DNA from: Fibrobacter sp. UWR3
GTDB lineage: Bacteria > Fibrobacterota > Fibrobacteria > Fibrobacterales > Fibrobacteraceae
NCBI RefSeq assembly: GCF_900143055.1
Contig: NZ_FRCW01000008.1
Coordinates: 124,001-188,000, forward strand
Length of the DNA stretch: 64,000 nucleotides
Direction: 5' to 3'
The notes under the pieces were generated by a model. The model did not search any database and was not told the DNA's origin. It worked only from the letters and a program-made list of their open reading frames with translations. The translations under genes were made by a program, and so were the position numbers. The first letter of the stretch is position 1; each line of letters begins with the position of its first letter. Of this stretch, positions 29,557-36,998 are shown piece by piece.

Positions 29557-31676
29557 TTCTTTTCTTCTTCGGCGTACATTATGGGGATGAGCCGCACGCC
29601 GCTCCTGTTCCAGTTCTTGAATTCTTCGCCTTGCGGGAGTTTCGTGCCGAACCCTTGCGCATGGATGCGCTTCTTGTCGATTCCCTTCTCGATGAGGTAA
29701 TCGGCAATCGCCTGCGCCTGCAGGTTCGAGACCTCTTCTCCCGCGGGGGTGCTGCACTGTATTTCGAGGTCGAACACGAACTTGCGCATCAGGTAGATAA
29801 CATCGTTCAGTGCGGTGTAGCTCGAGTTCAGCAGTGTTTCGGAATTGTTCTTGAACTTCACGAGCGCGGCGATGGAGTTCAGGTTGTTCTTTGAGTTCAG
29901 CGGGCATCCGTCACGCCCGACAATCACGTTCGGGAACGTTCCCGGGCATTTGTCCATGTAGTCGTACACCTCATCGTTGTCCGAGTCAATCGGGCATCCG
30001 ACAGAATCCACGGGAGCGTGTGCGGGCGAGTTCGGGCACTTGTCGAGCGCGTCGGGCACGCCGTCCTCGTCGTGGTCGCGCGGGCATCCGTTCTCGTCTA
30101 CCGGGAATCCTCTAGGGGTGTCGAGGCACTTGTCCCTGCTGTCAGCGACGCCGTCGCGGTCGTTGTCGGCGGGGCAGCCGTCCTCGTCCACAGTTTCGCC
30201 CTCGACGCTGTTCGGGCACATGTCGATATCGTTGGGAACGCCGTCATGGTCAAAATCGAGCGGGCATCCACGAAGGTCGACTGAGTATCCGCGCGGGGTA
30301 TGCGGGCACTCGTCGCGGTCGTTCAATACGCCATCGTGGTCATCGTCAAGCGGGCAGCCGTCCTCGTCCACCTTGTCCCTCGAAAGCGAGTTCGGGCACT
30401 TGTCATGGTTGTCGTCCACGCCGTCGCCATCGCTATCGCGCATACATCCTGTGCTATCGACAGCCGTACCCTTGGGCGTCGCCTGGCACTGGTCCAGATA
30501 GTCCGGTACGCCGTCACCATCATTATCTACGGGGCATCCGAAATAGTCTACGGTTACGCCGCGCGGGGTCTCGGGGCAGTTGTCGAATATGTTGAGCACG
30601 CCATCCTGGTCGTTATCCACGGGGCAACCCCTGCTGTTGACCGCGACCCCCAGTTCGGTGTTCGGGCACAGGTCATGGCGGTCAATCACACCGTCATTGT
30701 CGGCATCCTTGCGGCTAAAGTCAAGCGTCTTGGTGACGGCGAGGACCATCGCGAACTCGGGCGTACCGCGAATGTTGTACTTGAGCGTCTTGTCTTCGTA
30801 CCGCCGGTTTACCTCTATGCTGTTGTCGAGGTTCGCCTTGCGCACGAAATCGAAACCAACGTCCATGCCGAGCATCAGGTTGAGCATATCGGGCAAATGA
30901 ATCTTCACCGCGGGCGTCACGCGGAACACGTCGTTCATGAGTTCCTTGACGGGATTGTCGCGGAACAGCGATGTTTCTGCAGTCATCTCGAGCACGCCCG
31001 AAACCATCTTCTTCGGGAATATCTCGAACCCGGAACCCCAGACCACGGTGTAGTTCTTTGCATTCAGCACGTGGAAGTAGCCCGCATAGCTGTTCCAGTA
31101 GACGTAGTCGAAGATGTTTACCGAAACGATTCCTTCTATGAACAAGCCCCACTTGCCTGTCGTGTAGGCGTACGAATTGCGGTTGTCGTATATGAACCAC
31201 TGGTGCCTGGGCCGAAACCCGATGGATTTAGCGCCCGTGGGGAGCGTGAGGGCGCTTACGAACGCGAGATTGACCGGAACGCCCGGAATGGGGTAAGAAT
31301 ACTTGATTCCCGCATACAGGTCGCCTGCGCCGAAACCGTCAAGTTCCGTACCGTCGATGGTGCCCTCGTAGTAGAGGGGGAGCATGAGCGAGAGTTCCAG
31401 GTTGTCAGTCGCACCGAACCCGAGCGTAAGCGAGCCGCCCGAGGAGGGCGTGTTCTTGTCGAGCGGGGTAATGTCGGAGCCGTCGTCGATTGTGTAGCCG
31501 TTCATGGCGAGCGCATGCCCGTCGCTTATAGCCTCGTAACTGCCTGAAATAAAGAAATAACCCTGGCTCAAGGTGTTCGCGGTAGGCACGCGGACGCCCT
31601 CCATATCCTGCCCGATGCCAATTTGGGCGTACAGGATTTGGGCTATAAACAGCAGTGAGAGCAGGATTTTCTTCAT
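29553..31676 (-). CDS. OmpA-like outer-membrane protein with nine thrombospondin type 3 repeats
   Basis: A 707-residue protein: signal peptide 1-18, then a predicted beta-barrel (about 20-330) with repeated amphipathic strands. Nine TSP3 calcium-binding repeats follow, each D-x-D-x-D-G-x-x-D...C-P...G-C, the cysteines spaced regularly. The OmpA-like peptidoglycan-binding end (about 600-707) is diverged: LVKFKNNSETLLNSSYTALNDVIYLM, then VSNLQAQAIADYLIEKGI. ATG 31676 begins the signal peptide. Probably an abundant structural link between outer membrane and cell wall. OmpA-type function is family knowledge. Confidence 0.9.
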   Translation of the reverse strand: MKKILLSLLFIAQILYAQIGIGQDMEGVRVPTANTLSQGYFFISGSYEAISDGHALAMNGYTIDDGSDITPLDKNTPSSGGSLTLGFGATDNLELSLMLPLYYEGTIDGTELDGFGAGDLYAGIKYSYPIPGVPVNLAFVSALTLPTGAKSIGFRPRHQWFIYDNRNSYAYTTGKWGLFIEGIVSVNIFDYVYWNSYAGYFHVLNAKNYTVVWGSGFEIFPKKMVSGVLEMTAETSLFRDNPVKELMNDVFRVTPAVKIHLPDMLNLMLGMDVGFDFVRKANLDNSIEVNRRYEDKTLKYNIRGTPEFAMVLAVTKTLDFSRKDADNDGVIDRHDLCPNTELGVAVNSRGCPVDNDQDGVLNIFDNCPETPRGVTVDYFGCPVDNDGDGVPDYLDQCQATPKGTAVDSTGCMRDSDGDGVDDNHDKCPNSLSRDKVDEDGCPLDDDHDGVLNDRDECPHTPRGYSVDLRGCPLDFDHDGVPNDIDMCPNSVEGETVDEDGCPADNDRDGVADSRDKCLDTPRGFPVDENGCPRDHDEDGVPDALDKCPNSPAHAPVDSVGCPIDSDNDEVYDYMDKCPGTFPNVIVGRDGCPLNSKNNLNSIAALVKFKNNSETLLNSSYTALNDVIYLMRKFVFDLEIQCSTPAGEEVSNLQAQAIADYLIEKGIDKKRIHAQGFGTKLPQGEEFKNWNRSGVRLIPIMYAEEEKK

Positions 31677-31735
31677 AATCCTCAAAAAATTTAACTTTTT
31701 TTTGATTTTTCTTGTTGCTTTTTCAAGTTTATGTA

Positions 31736-31743
31736 TATATTTG
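31736..31743 (+). promoter_or_regulatory. TATATTTG box, 5 nt before the 31749 start
   Basis: Perfect TA-N2-TTTG followed by CCTCC and GTG. A TTG lies at 31715-31717, 18 nt upstream of the box. Confidence 0.55.
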
Positions 31744-31748
31744 CCTCC

Positions 31749-31907
31749 GTGAGTCTCGCGTCCAGACAAAAACAGAATCTTCCCGCGTGGCATAGGAAGG
31801 CACAGAAGGCTTATCGCGTGAACCGCGTGATAATCATTCTCCAGATGGTTGCCGCCCTTGTGATGTGCGGGGTTATCCTGTATGGCATGGCGCGCGTGTT
31901 AAACTGA
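31749..31907 (+). CDS. Small single-pass membrane protein, unknown
   Basis: A 52-residue ORF starting at GTG 31749. A basic, Gln-rich N-terminus (QKQNLPAWHRKAQKAYRVNR) precedes one hydrophobic helix (VIIILQMVAALVMCGVILYGM). An in-frame ATG at 31731 would add six residues, but the TATATTTG box ends just before the GTG, so the GTG is preferred as a leaderless start. It is first in line before the acidic microprotein and the transglycosylase. I do not recognise a family. Confidence 0.6.
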   Translation: MSLASRQKQNLPAWHRKAQKAYRVNRVIIILQMVAALVMCGVILYGMARVLN

Positions 31908-31920
31908 AACAAGAGGTATT

Positions 31921-32121
31921 ATGTTACAGTTCGCCTATCATTGTGGTCGCCGCCCTAAAGGTGATGGTTTTGATGCCCCGATGCCCTTCTCCAACGAAGA
32001 AGAAGAGGAAGAAATCGAGGAAGAGGAAGAAGTCGACGAGGAAGTGGACTTCGACCAGCCTTCCTTCAAGCGCGACCAGATCTGGTCCGATTACGCCGAA
32101 GACCTGGACTACGACCAGTGA
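31921..32121 (+). CDS. Glu-rich acidic microprotein, unknown
   Basis: A 66-residue cytosolic protein with a central run of Glu/Asp (about residues 25-45, mostly Glu) and an aromatic/acidic C-terminus (WSDYAEDLDYDQ). AAGAGG lies five bases before ATG 31921. Its stop overlaps the GTG start of the transglycosylase (GTGA), so the two are translationally coupled. No known domain. The real start and Shine-Dalgarno argue that it is translated. Confidence 0.7.
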   Translation: MLQFAYHCGRRPKGDGFDAPMPFSNEEEEEEIEEEEEVDEEVDFDQPSFKRDQIWSDYAEDLDYDQ

Positions 32122-34415
32122 TCCGCTGGTGCAGGCCCGTTGGCTATCTTTTAGCCGTATTCGCTACATCCGTCCTGTTAGCCTGTGCTCCAAACCAGGC
32201 CGATAGCGGTTTGGCCGACGTGCAGGTGCAAGAAGCGCCTGTGAGCGATACGTTGTCTTTTGCCGAATGGTCGCTCCGGTTCAAGGTTTCCGATTCGCTT
32301 GCCATGCGCCCCTCGTGGGAAAACTACCAGTACGCATTGCAGGCGATGGACAACCAGGAATGGAACCAGGCTCGCCGTTACCTGAACCGCTCTCTCCGCA
32401 ATCTTGTTACTGAACATTTCGATTCTACCTACGCGAACGTGAGCCCTAAGGAGGATTCCCTCTACAGGCTCAAGATGTCCGTGCTATTGGTGCGTGCGCT
32501 CGACGAAGTTTACCCCAACGAGGTGACGCGTGCCGACGAAGGCCCGCTCGATGGCATATTCCAGGACGAAAGTGTCCTTGCCGACAGTGCCTCCCTCACG
32601 AGCCTCGAGTACCAGCTCGATTCCCTCGACGTGAACGAGTTTACGCTCCCCATCAAGTTCAACGAGCGCGTGCTGCAGGAGGTATTCTACCTCACCTCGA
32701 AGGCAAAGAGCTTTACCGAAGGGTCGCTTAGCCGCAAGACCGCCTACGATTCGCTTGTCTACGCGAAGCTCGCCGAGCACAACATGCCCCGCGACCTCAT
32801 ATTCCTTTCCCTCGTGGAATCCGGCTTCAAGGTGAAGGCCTACAGCCGCGCGAAGGCTTCGGGTCTGTGGCAGTTTATCCCCGAGACGGGCAAGCGCTAC
32901 GGCCTGAGCGTCGACTACTGGGTGGACATGCGCCGCAACCCGGAACTTGCTACCGAGGCCGCGCTCAACTATCTCTCTTACCTGTACAATGAATTTGGGG
33001 ACTGGCTTTTGGCCATGGCTGCCTACAACTGCGGTGAAGGCCGTATCCGTCGCGAAATCCGCGAATGGAAGGCAGACTCCACGCACGATACCACGCAGGC
33101 CGTGACCTACTGGGATTTGGAACTCCCGAAGGAGACGATGCACTACGTTCCGCGTATCCTCGCGGCGATGGTCATCGGTCATTACCCGGAACAGTACGAT
33201 ATCAACGTGAAGCAGACGTTCCGCCCGCAGTTCGATACCGTGACGGTGTTCGACTCCTTCTCGCTCGAAGAAGTGGCGAAACTCCTGAAGGTCCCCGAAG
33301 ATACGCTCCGCACGCTCAACATGGAACTCGTGATGTGGTGTACACCGCCCAACGTGGATTCTTACCTGCTGCGCCTGCCGTTCGGCACCCGCGCTACGTT
33401 TGTCGAGGGCTATGACCGCATGCAGAAGAACTCGTTCTCCAGCTGGCACAACCACAGGGTCAAGAAGGGCGAGAACCTGGGGGCGATTGCCAAGCAGTAC
33501 GGCATTACCGTCACGGAACTCAAGCTCGCGAACAACCTCAAGAACGACCGCGTGCGCCAGGGCAAGACTCTCCTGATTCCTATCAAGGTGAGCCCGAAGA
33601 AGTCATCGGGCAAAAAGCCCATGAAGGTACGCACCTACGTGGTGGAACTGAGCGACAACCTCGCGTCTATCGCCCGCCAGTTCGGCGTCTCGCAGGAATC
33701 CCTGCGTATATGGAACCAGATGGAACCGAGCGCGGTTGTAAAGCCAGGCGATACGATTTTCGTGTCTAAGCCCGAGCTCAAGCCCGCAGACGAAGTGAAG
33801 AAGATTACCCTCAAGAAGGGGGAACACTACGTGGTGGGGGCGGGTGATACCTACGCGAACATTGCCGAGGCGCTCTCCATACCGACGCGCCTTTTGATGG
33901 AAGCGAACAGCGGGTTTATCCGCAGGCTTACCATCGGAGATTCACTCGTAATTCCGGCCTACACGCCGCCCAAGAAGCCCGCAAAGCCCGAACCGAAGGC
34001 CGATAGCAAGAAGGCTAACGAGAAGGCGGAAAAGGCGAAGAAGACATCCGAGAAGGTCGCTCCCACGAAGGGCAATACCTACGTGGTGGAATCGGGCGAC
34101 AACCTCTACTACATCTCGAAGAAGTTCTCCTGCACGGTCGATGACCTGATGGCTTGGAACGGGCTAACCAACTCGAATATCCATCCGGGCGATACGCTCG
34201 TGGTTCGTGGCGCGAAGGGGGCTGCAAAACCTGCCTCGAAGGAGAATTCCGGCGCACAGGCCGAAAAATTCATCACCTACACGGTGAAGCAGGGCGATTC
34301 CTTGTTCGACATAGCCAAGAGCTACAAGACGACCAAGGAAGACATAATGAAGTGGAACGGGCTCAAGGACACAAAGATCAAGCCCGGCGATAAACTCAAG
34401 ATTAAAAAGCCTTAA
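32118..34415 (+). CDS. MltD-like membrane-bound lytic transglycosylase with five LysM
   Basis: A 765-residue lipoprotein (lipobox LLAC near residue 23) that would cut glycan strands of peptidoglycan. The SLT domain spans about 220-340, with catalytic Glu234 in SLVESGF, then AKASGLWQFIPETGKRYGL and MAAYNCGEGRI. Five LysM modules follow from about 445 to the end, each beginning with a Y/H-x-V...GD/GE-N-L motif. Two Lys-rich linkers separate the modules. The family usually has two to three LysM, so five is long. The GTG start overlaps the acidic microprotein gene. Confidence 0.93.
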   Translation: MIRWCRPVGYLLAVFATSVLLACAPNQADSGLADVQVQEAPVSDTLSFAEWSLRFKVSDSLAMRPSWENYQYALQAMDNQEWNQARRYLNRSLRNLVTEHFDSTYANVSPKEDSLYRLKMSVLLVRALDEVYPNEVTRADEGPLDGIFQDESVLADSASLTSLEYQLDSLDVNEFTLPIKFNERVLQEVFYLTSKAKSFTEGSLSRKTAYDSLVYAKLAEHNMPRDLIFLSLVESGFKVKAYSRAKASGLWQFIPETGKRYGLSVDYWVDMRRNPELATEAALNYLSYLYNEFGDWLLAMAAYNCGEGRIRREIREWKADSTHDTTQAVTYWDLELPKETMHYVPRILAAMVIGHYPEQYDINVKQTFRPQFDTVTVFDSFSLEEVAKLLKVPEDTLRTLNMELVMWCTPPNVDSYLLRLPFGTRATFVEGYDRMQKNSFSSWHNHRVKKGENLGAIAKQYGITVTELKLANNLKNDRVRQGKTLLIPIKVSPKKSSGKKPMKVRTYVVELSDNLASIARQFGVSQESLRIWNQMEPSAVVKPGDTIFVSKPELKPADEVKKITLKKGEHYVVGAGDTYANIAEALSIPTRLLMEANSGFIRRLTIGDSLVIPAYTPPKKPAKPEPKADSKKANEKAEKAKKTSEKVAPTKGNTYVVESGDNLYYISKKFSCTVDDLMAWNGLTNSNIHPGDTLVVRGAKGAAKPASKENSGAQAEKFITYTVKQGDSLFDIAKSYKTTKEDIMKWNGLKDTKIKPGDKLKIKKP

Positions 34416-34423
34416 ATTTGCGT

Positions 34424-34441
34424 GGGCGCCTAAACGGCGCC
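34424..34441. terminator. Hairpin in the convergent gap after the transglycosylase gene
   Basis: GGCGCC (34425-34430) and GGCGCC (34436-34441) around TAAAC, flanked by TTAAATTT and TTAAATTATTT. It could act in both directions. Confidence 0.5.
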
Positions 34442-34450
34442 TTAAATTAT

Positions 34451-35230
34451 TTAGAACAAATCTATTGTCGCGCTTACGTAAGGCTGGAGGAAGGCGTCGA
34501 AGTCAAGCATGAACTCCTCGTTTTCCTTCTTGTCCGAAATGGGCTGCTCGTAGTAGGTGTGGAAGTATTCGTGCGTATTGCGGATGCCGCCGGCGAGCGT
34601 GAAGGCATGGAACGCGACGCGCAGGCCCGCACCGTAGGTGTAGCCCCAAATAGCGGGAGCGAGGTACTTGGAATCGTTCTGGAAGAACGTCTTGCCGGTA
34701 ATGCCGCCCACGAAACCGTAGAGCTTGCACATGAACTGGTAGTTGTAGCTGCTGTACAGCGGAACGCCGAAATCCACGCCAATCTGCGCGAGCGCGATGT
34801 GAATCTTGTGATGGCCCTCGATATCATCCTTCTCGACGGGCACGTTCCAGCCGTCATATTCGATTTCCATCGCTTCCTGTACCGCGTAGGCTTCCTTGAG
34901 GTTCCTGTCCTTGTAAGAAACACCCAGGAACTGGTAGGCGAGAATGGCATAGATGCCGACGTAGTTGTTGAAGGGGAGGATACCCGTACCGCCGAAGGTG
35001 AACGTGTTGTTGACCTCGATATTGTACTTGCGGCCGTAAACCGTGTAGTCCCAGTTCACGTTGTCCATCTTGATGTTCGTGAATTCGATGTAGGGGCCGA
35101 TAGCGAAGCGTTCCTCGTATTCGTTGATGTCGCTCTTGTTGTCGGCGGCCATGGAATTGTCGATAAAGACGGTGTCGGCGTTGCAAATCGCGGCTGCGCC
35201 GAGTGCTAAGGCAAAGAAAAATTTACTCAT
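34451..35230 (-). CDS. Predicted outer-membrane beta-barrel protein, unknown
   Basis: A 259-residue exported protein: signal peptide 1-17 (MSKFFFALALGAAAICNA), then a series of alternating amphipathic, Gly/Tyr-rich strands (FAIGPYIEFTNIKM, FNNYVGIYAILAYQFLGVS, LYGFVGGITGK, YTYGAGLRVAFHAFTLAGG) and a C-terminal aromatic residue (ATIDLF), the usual ending of outer-membrane barrels. ATG 35230 was chosen because it begins the signal peptide. The frame upstream is not coding. Function unknown. It lies convergent to the transglycosylase and divergent from the ankyrin lipoprotein. Confidence 0.75.
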   Translation of the reverse strand: MSKFFFALALGAAAICNADTVFIDNSMAADNKSDINEYEERFAIGPYIEFTNIKMDNVNWDYTVYGRKYNIEVNNTFTFGGTGILPFNNYVGIYAILAYQFLGVSYKDRNLKEAYAVQEAMEIEYDGWNVPVEKDDIEGHHKIHIALAQIGVDFGVPLYSSYNYQFMCKLYGFVGGITGKTFFQNDSKYLAPAIWGYTYGAGLRVAFHAFTLAGGIRNTHEYFHTYYEQPISDKKENEEFMLDFDAFLQPYVSATIDLF

Positions 35231-35342
35231 GAGTGGAAATTTAAAAAAATTTGGAAAAAAATTTTTTTTTGTGAATAAATTGGCTAAAAAAAGTGTAATT
35301 TTAGAGGTATAAGAACAAAAACACCTTTTTTGGAGTAAAAAA

Positions 35343-36116
35343 ATGAAGAAAACCCTTCTTGGACTCTGCGGTCTCGGTCTTGCATTTTCCCTTGTCGCCT
35401 GCGGTGACGACGTAAACTTTAAGGATCCGGCCTCCGTGCAGGCCTTCCTCGCCAAAGCCGACCCCCAGGGCGTCCGCAAGGCTCTCGAAAACAACCACAT
35501 CGCTTTCAATGCAAACAACTTCATCAATTACGCATTCAACAGCGATACGCTCATGATGACCGTGTTCCTGAAGGCCTCCTTCGAAATCGACGCCATTGCC
35601 GACAACGGTAACAACGCCGTGGCCATTGCCGCAAACAAGGGCAACATGATGGTGCTGAACTACCTCTTCAACAACGGCGCAAAGGCGAACGTCAAGAACA
35701 GCAACGGTGAAGCCGTGCTCGACAACGCCGTGATGATGGGCAACGCCGATGTGGTGAAGCTTCTCATTGACCAGCTCAAGAAGGAAGGCGCAGACCCGGC
35801 AAGCCTCGGCACTGCAGTGCTTATCGCCGCCAAGACCGGCAAGGTAGACATGCTCCAGGTGCTCGCCGATGCAGGCGCTCCGCTCGAGAACCGTGGCCCG
35901 GATGGCTACCTCCCGATTCACTGGACCGTGAAGAACGGCAACTACGACGCCATGATGTTCCTCATCGACAAGAAAGTGGACGTGAACGCCAAGTGCGACC
36001 AGGGCTACTCCGTGCTCGACTGGGCCACGAACGAAGGCTACACCCGCCTGATCAAGGCCCTGAAGAAGGCCGGCGCAAAGAACACCGCTCAGTACTTCAA
36101 GGATTCCAAGAAGTAA
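35343..36116 (+). CDS. Ankyrin-repeat lipoprotein
   Basis: A 257-residue lipoprotein (lipobox LVAC, Cys 20), followed by about six ankyrin repeats from residue 50 to 250. Typical units are DNGNNAVAIAANKGNMMVLNYLFNNGA, GPDGYLPIHWTVKNGNYDAMMFLIDK and DQGYSVLDWATNEGYTRLIKALKKAGA. Ankyrin arrays are protein-binding scaffolds. The partner is unknown. GGAG precedes ATG 35343. A strong terminator follows the stop. Confidence 0.88.
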   Translation: MKKTLLGLCGLGLAFSLVACGDDVNFKDPASVQAFLAKADPQGVRKALENNHIAFNANNFINYAFNSDTLMMTVFLKASFEIDAIADNGNNAVAIAANKGNMMVLNYLFNNGAKANVKNSNGEAVLDNAVMMGNADVVKLLIDQLKKEGADPASLGTAVLIAAKTGKVDMLQVLADAGAPLENRGPDGYLPIHWTVKNGNYDAMMFLIDKKVDVNAKCDQGYSVLDWATNEGYTRLIKALKKAGAKNTAQYFKDSKK

Positions 36117-36146
36117 TCTGTGACACGGTTCCTAATCCGTTTTCTC

Positions 36147-36180
36147 ATCCCCGCCATTATGCGGGGATCTTTGTTTTTTA
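36147..36180 (+). terminator. Terminator after the ankyrin lipoprotein gene
   Basis: ATCCCCGC (36147-36154), CATTAT loop, GCGGGGAT (36161-36168), then CTTTGTTTTTTA. Confidence 0.85.
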
Positions 36181-36194
36181 GGGGCACATTTTTG

Positions 36195-36202
36195 TATTTT
36201 TC
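36195..36202 (+). promoter_or_regulatory. TATTTTTC box, 4 nt before the Ton operon
   Basis: TA-N2-TTTC followed by GCTT and ATG 36207. It is likely the promoter of the six-gene Ton operon. Confidence 0.35.
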
Positions 36203-36206
36203 GCTT

Positions 36207-36998
36207 ATGAATTTTAGATTCTCGAAACTACTCGTATGTATCGGGCTTGTCGCCGTAATGGCTGGCGCCCAAGAAACGGTGGAAAGCGTACGCCGCCAGA
36301 TAAAGGCGGTCGAGGCAGAAACCGCCCGCGAAAAGAACATGCACGACGCCGAAAAGAAGCGCCATGCGGAATTTGTCGAAGTCGGGCGCAAGAAGGTGCA
36401 GGCGCTCTCGAGCCAGAACAAGACGCTCAAGGCCGAAATCGATTCCCTGAAGGCGGAACTCGGGCACATTGCCGAGGTACGCCAGAAGACGATGGGTACC
36501 ATCCGCTGGTACGAAAGCCGCAAGGCGAAGTACAACGAATCCTTCGCGAAGGTTATCGATTCCCTGGTACCCGTTTTCGAGTCGGACTTCCCCTACAGGA
36601 ACGAGGAAACGGTAAAGAGTGTCAGGGAAATTGCCGAACAGCTCCACAAGGGTGTTATCGAGGCGGACGACGCATTGAACCGCACGCTTGAGGTGTTTTA
36701 CGACCGCATCCGCCTGGGCTACACGACCGAGGTCTACAAGGGCTTTTTGCAGGTGGATGCCCGCAGCGTACCGGGAACGTACCTGCGTTACGGTGCCGTT
36801 GCCTCCGTATTCGTGAGCAACGACGGCAACGACGTGCTTTGGCTTTCGAGGACTCCCGATGGCGGTTACGCCTGGAAGAACGTGTCCGACGACCTCGCGA
36901 TGCGTACCGTACTGAAGGACGTGATGAAGGTCGCCGAAGGGAAGACCGCTCCGAGGCTCGTGACCATACCAGTCGCCTTCCCGAAGGAGGGTGAATGA
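36207..36998 (+). CDS. DUF3450-family periplasmic coiled-coil protein, first gene of Ton operon
   Basis: A 263-residue exported protein: signal peptide 1-21 ending VMAGA, coiled coil at about 25-105 (heptads in QIKAVEAETAREK and QNKTLKAEIDSLKAEL), then an alpha/beta domain with IRWYESRKAKYNESF and VDARSVPGTYLRYGAVASVFVS. DUF3450 genes regularly open TonB-ExbB-ExbD operons of the TtpC type in proteobacteria and FCB bacteria, and this gene order agrees. A longer frame upstream includes the preceding terminator and is rejected. The stop overlaps the next start (ATGATG). Confidence 0.88.
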   Translation: MNFRFSKLLVCIGLVAVMAGAQETVESVRRQIKAVEAETAREKNMHDAEKKRHAEFVEVGRKKVQALSSQNKTLKAEIDSLKAELGHIAEVRQKTMGTIRWYESRKAKYNESFAKVIDSLVPVFESDFPYRNEETVKSVREIAEQLHKGVIEADDALNRTLEVFYDRIRLGYTTEVYKGFLQVDARSVPGTYLRYGAVASVFVSNDGNDVLWLSRTPDGGYAWKNVSDDLAMRTVLKDVMKVAEGKTAPRLVTIPVAFPKEGE

